NCBI RefSeq assembly: GCF_018638295.1
Contig: NZ_JABTTS010000009.1
Location: 96,623-160,622, forward strand
DNA length: 64,000 nt
Reading direction: 5' to 3'
Source of the DNA: Streptomyces sp. CHD11
GTDB lineage: Bacteria > Actinomycetota > Actinomycetes > Streptomycetales > Streptomycetaceae
Part shown: positions 32,596 through 38,906 of the stretch, piece by piece
How the letters are laid out: each line of letters begins with the position of its first letter
Position numbering within the stretch: position 1 is the stretch's first letter
Made by a program: the position numbers and the translations under genes
Notes under the pieces: generated by a model
Database searches by the model: none
The model's input: the letters and a program-made list of their open reading frames with translations, nothing else
Told to the model about the DNA's origin: nothing

Positions 32596-33467
32596 AGCGT
32601 CTCCCCCGCCCCGGCTCCGGCTCCGGCTCCGGCGAACAGATCACTTTCCCGGCCTTCGGGACGTTCCCCGCGTGCCAACTCGTAGTACTCGGTGGTGAAG
32701 AGCGGCTGCGCCAGCTCGTTCGACAGCACGAAGTACCGTTCGGCGACGGTGATCTGGGTGGCGTGCGCCCGCATGGCGGCGGCCTTGGCGGCGGCGTACG
32801 CGGTGCCGTCGACCGCGGTGGTGATCCGCTCGTCGTCGACCACACCCGGTACGTCGTCCAGGACGCCCGCCTTGTCGAAGGGCAGCCGGTCCAACTCCTT
32901 GTCCAACCGGGCGAAGGCCTCCTCGCCCACGGACCGGGGAACCCGGTTCCAGTACACCTTGGGGATGTCCCACCCGGCCTCGGCGGCGATCTCCACCGCG
33001 CGCATGGCCACACGGTGGGTCTGGATGTGGTCGGGGTGCCCGTATCCCCCGTTCTCGTCGTACGTGACGAGTACCTGCGGCCGCACCTCCAGGATCACCT
33101 CGGCGAGCAGCCCCGCCGCCTGATCCACCTCGGCCCGCCAGAAGCAGCCGGGGTCGTCGTTGTCGGGCAGCCCCATCATCCCGGAGTCGCAGTACCGCCC
33201 GGCCCCGCCGAGCAGCCGGACGTCCGTGACCCCGAGGGCCCGCATGGCCTCCTTCAGCTCCCCTAGCCGGTGCCCGCCGAGGGCGGCCCCGCTCAGATGC
33301 CGCAGCCCGGGGGGAATGACCTCGCCCCGCTCACCGAGGGTGCAGGTGACAAGCGTCACATGAGCGCCCTCTGCGGCGTACCGGGCCATGGTCGCGCCGT
33401 TGTTGATCGACTCGTCGTCCGGGTGGGCGTGCACCAGCATCAGACGCCGGGAGCGCATTTCCGTCAT
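32592..33467 (-). CDS. mshB: Mycothiol deacetylase MshB
   Basis: A 291-aa zinc amidase that deacetylates GlcNAc-inositol in mycothiol synthesis. The metal motif AHPDDE gives His15 and Asp18, and [11 protein letters not shown] supplies His144/His147; the Asp in HPDD acts as general base. These match the known MshB ligands of M. tuberculosis. The C-terminus ends with a short Ala-Gly repeat (AGAGAGAGE) coded by a CGGCTC triplet-pair repeat, which may vary in length. ATG 33467 is preceded by TAAGGT at 6 nt, readable either as a -10 box (leaderless) or as a ribosome-binding site. It is followed by overlapping DUF6113. Confidence 0.94.
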   Translation of the reverse strand: MTEMRSRRLMLVHAHPDDESINNGATMARYAAEGAHVTLVTCTLGERGEVIPPGLRHLSGAALGGHRLGELKEAMRALGVTDVRLLGGAGRYCDSGMMGLPDNDDPGCFWRAEVDQAAGLLAEVILEVRPQVLVTYDENGGYGHPDHIQTHRVAMRAVEIAAEAGWDIPKVYWNRVPRSVGEEAFARLDKELDRLPFDKAGVLDDVPGVVDDERITTAVDGTAYAAAKAAAMRAHATQITVAERYFVLSNELAQPLFTTEYYELARGERPEGRESDLFAGAGAGAGAGETL

Positions 33468-33517
33468 GGGATCACCTTATGAGGTCGCCGGCCGTCGCTC
33501 TGTCGCACGCCGAACCG

Positions 33518-33721
33518 TCATCCCTCGCCGTCGAGCACATGGGCGACGGCCAGGGCGGTCCGTTCGATCCAGTCGATGGCGTCCGTCACCTCGGCCTCGT
33601 CGATCGGACGACGCTGCTCGAGGTCGCCGTCGATCAGGTCGGCGTCATGGGCGATTTTGTTGCGACGCTGCGTGATCTCCAGATATCGGACACGGAGCTT
33701 CTTCTCGTTGACTGTGGTGCG
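33518..33721 (-). pseudogene. C-terminal remnant of a HEPN-domain protein
   Basis: Reading the minus strand from 33721 to a TGA at 33520-33518 gives 67 residues with no start codon or ribosome-binding site; a stop (33724-33722) blocks the frame upstream. The remnant reads VRYLEITQRRNKIAHDADL, then RRPIDEAEVTDAIDWIER and a final helix. RNKIAH is the R-x4-H motif that marks the HEPN superfamily, many members of which are RNases in toxin-antitoxin and defence systems. The N-terminal body is missing and its place is taken by an opposite-strand gene remnant, so it is broken. Confidence 0.65.
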
Positions 33722-34027
33722 TCAATCCATGCCAAGCTCGGCGACCTCGCCGCCGCCGAGGAACACCTCCGCCTCGCTCCCGACATCCACGGCCTCGACC
33801 GCAAGAGGACCCGCGCGATCGTGCTCGCCGACCTCGGCCATGTCCAGCTCAAGCGCGGCAACACCGAGACCGCCTTGGCCGCCTGGACCGAGTTCCTGAG
33901 CTGCGCCGACGGCGTGCAGTCCGTCCGCATCAACGACGGTCTCACCAACATCACCGCCCGCCTGGCCTCCGTCCCCGACAGCCCGGCCGCCGCCGAACTC
34001 GGCGAGCGCATCGCCGCCCGCGCGTGA
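33719..34027 (+). pseudogene. C-terminal remnant of an XRE/TPR-type regulator
   Basis: From 33719 the plus strand encodes about 102 residues of TPR helices (HAKLGDLAAAEEHL; AIVLADLGHVQLKRG; ALAAWTEFLSCADGVQSVR), the typical ending of streptomycete helix-turn-helix regulators with a C-terminal TPR array of some 400 residues. The upstream part of the same open frame is merely the complement of the HEPN remnant. There is no start signal at the boundary, so this is the tail of a deleted regulator. The junction lies within a few bases of 33720. Confidence 0.65.
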
Positions 34028-34129
34028 GGCGCTCATGATCACCTCCCGGGAGACCGACGGCCCCCGCCCGCTGTCATGCGGAACGAAGGTGCGAAGTCGC
34101 GCAGGGCGCGGCCCCTGTTCGCGTTCCCG

Positions 34130-35077
34130 CTAGGGACTTTCCTTGGGGCCGGTTCGGCAGTCGCGGCAGAGGCCGGGCTCCGAGGCGTGGAAGCCACGGT
34201 CGCAACCGTCGCAGTTCTGCATCGGGAGCCTTGGCCGTACGGGCGGCAGGTCGGCGATCGGCTCGCGGTACGGAGCCGGGGGCGGGAGCTGGGCGGCGAG
34301 ACGGTGGGCCAAGAAGGCGGCGGGACGGCGTACGCCCTCGCGCGGCAGGTCGGCGGTCAGGGCGCGGCGTACGGCCTCGGGCGTGACGTCCCGCTCCAGC
34401 CAGGCGGCGACGCCGGGGGTCAGGTGGGCCGCGTCGGAGGCGGAGAGGAGCATCTCTGGGCTGTGGCGGCGGAGGTCCGCGAGGAGGTCGGCGGCGGCCT
34501 GGAACAGCGCGGGCACATGGCACTCGGGGCGCGGTACGGCGGGGAGCGGTGTGCGGGCGGGCGGCTTCTCACACGCTCCCTGGGGCTCGCGCTCTGCGCA
34601 GGGCTCCGATGCCGCTGGACGTTCCGGGCGGTTGACGGGCCGGGCAGGGGGCTCGGGGCGGGGAGAGGGCGCGGGGTGGGTGCGGGCCGTCGCCGGCTGG
34701 TTGCAGGAGACCGTGCGGCTGACGATACGGCCGGTGGGCGTGCGGTGGCGGTCGCGGCGCAGGTATCCGTGACACTCCAGCTCGCGCAGGGCGGCGGCGA
34801 TACGGGTGGCTCCCTCGGGGAACCGGGCGGTGAGGCTCTTGATGTCGGCCGGGGCGCCCTGTGGCAGCGACTGAAGGTGTGTGCCGAGCCCGATGGCGAG
34901 GAGCGAGAGCTCCCGGTGCTGGGCCAGGTGGTTGCCGATCACCGTGAAGCGGGCGGTGTGGCGGGAGTTGTCGTGCTGGAGCCCGTTGGTGGTGGTGCGG
35001 TGAATTCGGTTCGGGTGGTTGTTGCCCGTGGGGCGGGCCTGGGCGCGCGGGGGCGCGCTAGGGTGCTGGGTACCCAT
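34130..35077 (-). CDS. Helix-turn-helix protein with C-terminal zinc ribbon
   Basis: A 315-aa protein of a streptomycete-specific kind. Residues about 40-125 form a winged-helix domain (ELSLLAIGLGTHLQSLP; GATRIAAALRELECHGYLRRD) like those of replication-initiator or GntR-type proteins. A Pro/Arg-rich linker follows, then a helical region (VPALFQAAADLLADLRRHSPEMLLS), and the C-terminus has a CxxC...CxxC ribbon (CDGCDRGF ... CRDC). DNA binding is likely; the target is unknown. ATG 35077 (MGTQHPS) is preceded by a modest GAGAG. Such genes are common in accessory patches, consistent with the remnants next to it. Confidence 0.75.
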   Translation of the reverse strand: MGTQHPSAPPRAQARPTGNNHPNRIHRTTTNGLQHDNSRHTARFTVIGNHLAQHRELSLLAIGLGTHLQSLPQGAPADIKSLTARFPEGATRIAAALRELECHGYLRRDRHRTPTGRIVSRTVSCNQPATARTHPAPSPRPEPPARPVNRPERPAASEPCAEREPQGACEKPPARTPLPAVPRPECHVPALFQAAADLLADLRRHSPEMLLSASDAAHLTPGVAAWLERDVTPEAVRRALTADLPREGVRRPAAFLAHRLAAQLPPPAPYREPIADLPPVRPRLPMQNCDGCDRGFHASEPGLCRDCRTGPKESP

Positions 35078-35305
35078 CAGGAAGCTCTCTTCTTCCTCGG
35101 TGGTCAGGCCCTCGCATTGGGATTGCAGGTCCCGGCGGGGGCCGACTCATGTCTGCCGTTGCGTGGTGGTGCGTTGGGCTGAGCGTCCGGCCTGCGAGGT
35201 CCGAAAATCCAGCCGAAGCGGAGATGTTCACCCGCCCGAGTGAGTACGGCCACGGGCGGGAGGGTCGGGTTTGGTGGGGTGCTTTCCCCCAGAGTTCTTT
35301 GTCTT
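35078..35305. other. Intergenic, 228 bp, promoter region
   Basis: Lies between two minus-strand genes. It includes a run of Gs and Ts near 35262-35300, but I find no palindromic operator or conserved gene. Confidence 0.4.
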
Positions 35306-35788
35306 TTAGCCGTCGCCGTCACCGGAGCGCGAGGATGCGGGTTCCGGTGGTGAAAACCTCAGTTCGGCCCAGACGGTCTTGCGGGGGAACCATCCCTCGG
35401 TCACGCCCCAGCGGTCGGCCAGCGCCTCCACGAGCAGTAGGCCCCGGCCCGACTCGGCTGCCGGGTCCGGCACTTGCGGATCGGGCATCCGGTCACCGCG
35501 TGTGTCCGTGACCTCGATGCGGAGCGTGCCGCCGATCACGTAGAGCGTGAGCCGGAAGCTGCGGCCGGGGAGCCGGCCGTGGGTGGCCACGTTGGCTGCC
35601 AGCTCCGCGATGACGTGGCTCGCCCGCTCGTGCGGGAGCCCCCAGTTCCGGAGCGTGTCCACGGCGAGCAGGCGGGCGAGGCGGGCTCCCCGCGGGGTGG
35701 ACGACAGCAGCACGGTGAAGTTGCGGACGGTGCCGTCGGGTCCGGGTCGCGTCCCGTGCTCGGCAGTTCCCTGAGTTTGCTGATTCAC
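35306..35788 (-). CDS. RsbW-like ATP-binding regulator (HATPase_c_2)
   Basis: A 160-aa GHKL-fold protein of the anti-sigma/SpoIIAB type, very abundant in Streptomyces. The N box is HVIAELAANVATHG (about 59-72), with the catalytic Glu and Asn; the G1 box is VTDTRGDRMPDP (about 93-104) and the G2 glycines are SGRGLLLVEALADRWG. There is no sigma gene nearby; instead it stands divergent to a DUF5753/DUF397 pair, as in whiJ-type loci where such a kinase accompanies the regulator. It probably binds or phosphorylates a protein partner. GTG 35788 begins NQQTQG. Confidence 0.85.
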   Translation of the reverse strand: MNQQTQGTAEHGTRPGPDGTVRNFTVLLSSTPRGARLARLLAVDTLRNWGLPHERASHVIAELAANVATHGRLPGRSFRLTLYVIGGTLRIEVTDTRGDRMPDPQVPDPAAESGRGLLLVEALADRWGVTEGWFPRKTVWAELRFSPPEPASSRSGDGDG

Positions 35789-35839
35789 ATCACCGAGCGT
35801 GGCCGACCGGACATACTGAGAAGCGTAATTGAGCAGTTA

Positions 35840-35851
35840 CGTAGAGCTACG
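35840..35851. promoter_or_regulatory. Inverted repeat CGTAGAGCTACG, operator candidate
   Basis: CGTAG and CTACG flank a 2-nt spacer in the divergent spacer between the RsbW-like gene and the DUF5753 remnant. GTAA...TTAC half-sites (35825-35840) adjoin it. It suits the lost XRE regulator as an autoregulatory operator. Confidence 0.4.
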
Positions 35852-35942
35852 GTCCAAGGTTCAAAGGGCCTTGTCCAGAGTGTCGAAGTAGCTCCTGCGA
35901 ACGGGTCGGAACAGTACGTCGCAGCATCACGGAGGGGCACAC

Positions 35943-36318
35943 ATGTCGGTGAGCGATGAGGCAGTGCGGGTCGGGACCGATCCTGGAAGAGTGGACACTA
36001 CGACGGCCTCTGGGAGGCCGGACGGTCCTGCGCGGGCAACTTGAGCACCTACTCGTGGCAGGGCAGCTTCGGAACGTCGAGCTTCAAGTGATGCCGACGG
36101 AACGCGAGGGACATGCCAGCGTCAACGGAGCAATCGAAGTCCTGAAGTTCGAGGACGGCACAGCAGTTGGCCGAACACCGGGGATTGCCAACGGACGGCC
36201 TGTGTCCGACCCGAGGCAGCTCCGTATCCTGGAACTCCGTTATGGCATCATCCGGGCTCAAGCACTCACCCCACGTGAGTCAGCCGCGTTCATCGAGCAC
36301 CTGCTGGGGGAGACATGA
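35943..36318 (+). pseudogene. DUF5753 regulator lacking its HTH domain
   Basis: An intact ribosome-binding site (GGAGG) and ATG 35943 open MSVSDEAV but soon shift out of the frame of the conserved part. In another frame, from about 36000 to 36318, the typical C-terminus of Scr1/WhiJ-type DUF5753 proteins appears: LRRPLGGRTVLRGQLEHLL, QLRNVELQVMP, and the closing ARYGIIRAQALTPRES-like sequence with IEHLLGE. The XRE helix-turn-helix and about 150 residues of DUF5753 are absent, so an internal deletion joined start and tail out of frame. The final ATGA overlap with DUF397 is preserved. Confidence 0.7.
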
Positions 36319-36587
36319 TCCGCAACACCTCATCCAGAGACTCTTCCGGTCTCGTGTGGTTCAAGAGCACCTACAGCAGCGGGCCAGAGATCGACTCCTG
36401 CGTCGAGGTCGCGGGAGCCTGGTTCAAGAGCAGCTACAGCGACGGCAACGAGGGCGACTCCTGCGTCGAGATCGCCACCGCCCCCGCCACCGTGCACGTC
36501 CGCGACTCGAAGAACCTCGACGGTCCCCGGCTCGCCTTCGCCCCGACCGCGTGGGCCGGCTTCCTGCCGTACGCGGTCGAGGGCTGA
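36315..36587 (+). CDS. DUF397 protein with duplicated motif
   Basis: A 90-aa member of DUF397, the small partner of XRE/DUF5753 regulators in development-associated loci. The family usually has one WFKSSYS...SCVEVA segment; here it is present twice in tandem: WFKSTYSSGPEIDSCVEVAG (about 15-34) and WFKSSYSDGNEGDSCVEIA (about 36-54). The tail VHVRDSKNLDGPRLAF and WAGFLPYA is normal. The ATG overlaps the stop of the broken regulator (ATGA). Without the regulator it may be free to act on a paralogue elsewhere. The duplication also lengthens the protein by about 22 residues. Confidence 0.85.
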   Translation: MIRNTSSRDSSGLVWFKSTYSSGPEIDSCVEVAGAWFKSSYSDGNEGDSCVEIATAPATVHVRDSKNLDGPRLAFAPTAWAGFLPYAVEG

Positions 36588-36600
36588 TCCCGGAGGACTG

Positions 36601-38040
36601 TCAGTCGTCCTGCAGCCGCCGGAACGGCTGGTCCGCCTCCAGTTCGAACGCCAGCTCCAGGAGCTTGCGTTCCGCACCGGGGCGGCCCGAGAACATGACG
36701 CCGATCGGGAGGCCGTCCGGCGTCGCGCTCGCGGCCGGGACGGAGATCGACGGGGTGCCGACGACGTTGTTGACCGGGGTGAACGACACGTAGTTCACGA
36801 GCCGTTCGATCAGCGTGGCGTACGGGACGGCCGGGCTGAGGTGGCCGAGCGGCGGGGTGGTGTGGGCGAGGACCGGGGAGAGGATCAGGTCGAGGCCGCG
36901 GAACGCCGCCGCGTAGGCCAGCCGCGTGCGCTTCAGCCGCCGCACGACGGAGGGCGTGGTGCGCCAGTCCCGCACGTACGTCTCGCGCAGGCCCCGGCTC
37001 AGGCTGTCCATGCGGCTCCGGTCGAAGTCCGTGCCGAGCGTCCTGCCGGTGACGCCGATGAGGAACGACAGCATGCCCCAGTAGGTGAGGAAGTCGTCGG
37101 TGAAGTGCGGGTCGATGGCGAGTTCCACCGGCTCCACGGTGTGGCCGAGCCGCTCCAGGCGCTGCGCCGTCTCCGTCACCGCCGCGCGGGTCTCGGCGTC
37201 GGAGGCGACGCCGTTCGGGGAGTCCACCAGGAGGCCGACGCGCAGGCGGCGGTCCGAGGGGCCCTCGACGAGGCCGACGGGCGGGAGCTTCGGGTTCCAC
37301 CAGTGCTGTTCGGCCGCCGCGAGGAAGGCCGCGCTGTCGCGGACCGAGCGGGTCACCACGCCGTCGGTGATGAGGTCGATGGGGAGCTGGCGGCCCTGCG
37401 CGTTCGCGACCATCCGGCCGCGGGTGGGCTTGAGGCCGACGAGACCGCAGCAGGCGGCGGGGATGCGGATCGAGCCGCCGCCGTCGTTGGCGTGCGCGAT
37501 CGGCACCGCACCGGCGGCGACGAGGGCCGCGCTGCCGCCGGAGGAGCCGCCCGCCGAGTGGTCCGTGTGCCAGGGGTTGCGGACGGGCTCGGCCCCCTCG
37601 TACTCGGTGGTGGGGCTGAAGCCGAACTCGGGGAGCCGGGTCTTGCCGAGGACCGTGACGCCGGTGCTCAGGAACTGCCGGGTGAACGGGGCGTGCCGGC
37701 GGGCGGCGCGGGGGGCGAAGGCGGCGCTGCCGTGGCCGGTGGGGAGGCCCTGGTAGTCGGTGTTGTCCTTGACGAAGGTCGGCACACCGGCCAGGAGGCC
37801 GCCGGACGCGGAGCCGTGGGCCGGGAGGTCGAGGTGGACCTGGACGGCGTTCAGCCGGGCCTCGGCGGCCCGGACGCGGGCCGACGCGTCGCGGGCGGCC
37901 TCGGCGGCGCTGATCTCGCCCCGGCGGATCGCCGCCGCGAGGCCGACCGCGTCGTGGTCGCCGAGGGCGTCGTCCCGGAAGACGTGCACCCTGGTCCGCT
38001 CCTCGCTGCGTCCTTCGCTCTGTTCCTCGAACGTCGTCAC
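36601..38040 (-). CDS. Amidase (amidase signature family)
   Basis: A 479-aa cytoplasmic amidase. The Ser-cisSer-Lys centre is visible: Lys in FVKDNTDY (about 92), the glycine-rich GGSSGGSAALVA (about 166-177) with the cis-serine, and the nucleophile in DGGGSIRIPAACCGLVG (about 190-195). The family hydrolyses aliphatic or aryl amides and related carboxamides; substrate choice cannot be read. The N-terminal 20 residues are charged and probably disordered. ATG 38040 (MTTFEEQSEG) fits. Its stop lies 14 bp from the convergent DUF397 stop, with no clear terminator. Confidence 0.9.
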   Translation of the reverse strand: MTTFEEQSEGRSEERTRVHVFRDDALGDHDAVGLAAAIRRGEISAAEAARDASARVRAAEARLNAVQVHLDLPAHGSASGGLLAGVPTFVKDNTDYQGLPTGHGSAAFAPRAARRHAPFTRQFLSTGVTVLGKTRLPEFGFSPTTEYEGAEPVRNPWHTDHSAGGSSGGSAALVAAGAVPIAHANDGGGSIRIPAACCGLVGLKPTRGRMVANAQGRQLPIDLITDGVVTRSVRDSAAFLAAAEQHWWNPKLPPVGLVEGPSDRRLRVGLLVDSPNGVASDAETRAAVTETAQRLERLGHTVEPVELAIDPHFTDDFLTYWGMLSFLIGVTGRTLGTDFDRSRMDSLSRGLRETYVRDWRTTPSVVRRLKRTRLAYAAAFRGLDLILSPVLAHTTPPLGHLSPAVPYATLIERLVNYVSFTPVNNVVGTPSISVPAASATPDGLPIGVMFSGRPGAERKLLELAFELEADQPFRRLQDD

Positions 38041-38136
38041 CGTCGGCTCCGCCCTGCGCGCGTGGATGATGGCCCCGCCATCATTCCTTACCGACGGGTA
38101 ACACGCGAGGGGCCGGCGGGGACGAGTCGAGGAGGA

Positions 38137-38388
38137 TCACCCACTGTGCCCGCTCCGGCCGTCGTCGGCGGCCAGCTCCCAGTCGGTCTCCCACACCCGC
38201 ACGGCCCCGGCCGAGTCCGCGCCGAAGCACACCGTCCACGCGAACCAGGGGTCGCCGCCGTGCAGGAGGCGTACGGAGGCGTCGGTCATCGAGACGAGCC
38301 GCAGTGTGCCGCCGGTCAGCGCCCAGCGGCCGTCCGGGGCGGCCTCGAGCGCGTGCACCGGTTCCGCCACCCCGCCCGACCGGGCCAC
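38137..38388 (-). pseudogene. Probable WD40-repeat fragment (83 aa)
   Basis: An open frame of 83 codons from GTG 38388. It contains a WD40-blade-like strand pattern (VHALEAAPDGRWALTGG, VRLLHGGDPWF) and ends with VRVWETDWELAADD, the way streptomycete WD40/kinase-fused propeller proteins end. One or two blades cannot form a propeller, so this looks like the surviving 3' end of a larger gene. The start has only a weak GGGGGA upstream. It could instead be a chance frame; I hold it at low confidence. Confidence 0.4.
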
Positions 38389-38536
38389 TCCCCCACCTGC
38401 CCCACCCCTCCCCCCGGGCCTCGCCGGTCCGCAGCCTACGGGGCCGGCACGGGGGAGCGGGCGGGAAGGACGGACGGGGGTGTGGACTCCGGCCGGGTCC
38501 CGGGATCGGCCACGGGTCCCGGCCGGAAGACGGTGC

Positions 38537-38731
38537 TCAGAAGTTGATGTTTCCGATTATCCCCGCGATGTTCGTCGTCACCTCGCTGATCGTGGGGGCG
38601 ATCGTCGACGAGGCCAGGTAGAAGCCGAGCAGCATGCAGACGATCGCGTGTCCTGCCTTCAGTCCCGACTTCTTGATCAGCAGGAAGACGATGATCGCCA
38701 GCAGCACCACCGCCGAAATCGAGAGTGCCAC
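38537..38731 (-). CDS. 64-aa membrane protein
   Basis: A 64-residue protein with a strong ribosome-binding site (GGAGGTGAAC) before GTG 38731. It has two hydrophobic helices, about 3-18 (ISAVVLLAIIVFLLI) and 27-43 (AIVCMLLGFYLASSTI), connected by KKSGLKAGH, then PTISEVTTNIAGIIGNINF. Similar peptides (KSGLKAGHA...LLGF.LASS.IAPTI) occur singly and near plasmid-transfer genes in Streptomyces; whether this is a conjugation relic or a resident protein is not clear. No partner gene is adjacent. Confidence 0.75.
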   Translation of the reverse strand: MALSISAVVLLAIIVFLLIKKSGLKAGHAIVCMLLGFYLASSTIAPTISEVTTNIAGIIGNINF

Positions 38732-38894
38732 GGCGGTTCACCTCCAAGGATCCCAGGGCGCGGGGGTAGGAATATGGGGGCAGATAAATCCACACAGCAG
38801 CCAGCAGGTTCATACCCACTATGCGCGAACGATCATAACTATCCGTACGTGCGCATCGGTCGGCGCACGGCCGCACAAGGGGGCGCATGGCCAA

Positions 38895-38900
38895 TATGGT
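38895..38900 (+). promoter_or_regulatory. -10 element TATGGT of a leaderless promoter
   Basis: TATGGT is 6 nt before ATG 38907. The preceding 100 bp are markedly AT-rich. Confidence 0.5.
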
Positions 38901-38906
38901 CATGGC

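Noticed and set aside
29672..32698. A 1008-codon plus-strand frame across the VanW-like gene
   Set aside because: A mirror of the Gly/Pro-rich coding sequence on the other strand; no start signal or domain.
33479..33718. The plus-strand frame from 33479 as the N-terminus of the TPR protein
   Set aside because: That stretch is the complement of the HEPN remnant, whose sequence is clearly coding on the minus strand; the plus reading has no family pattern.
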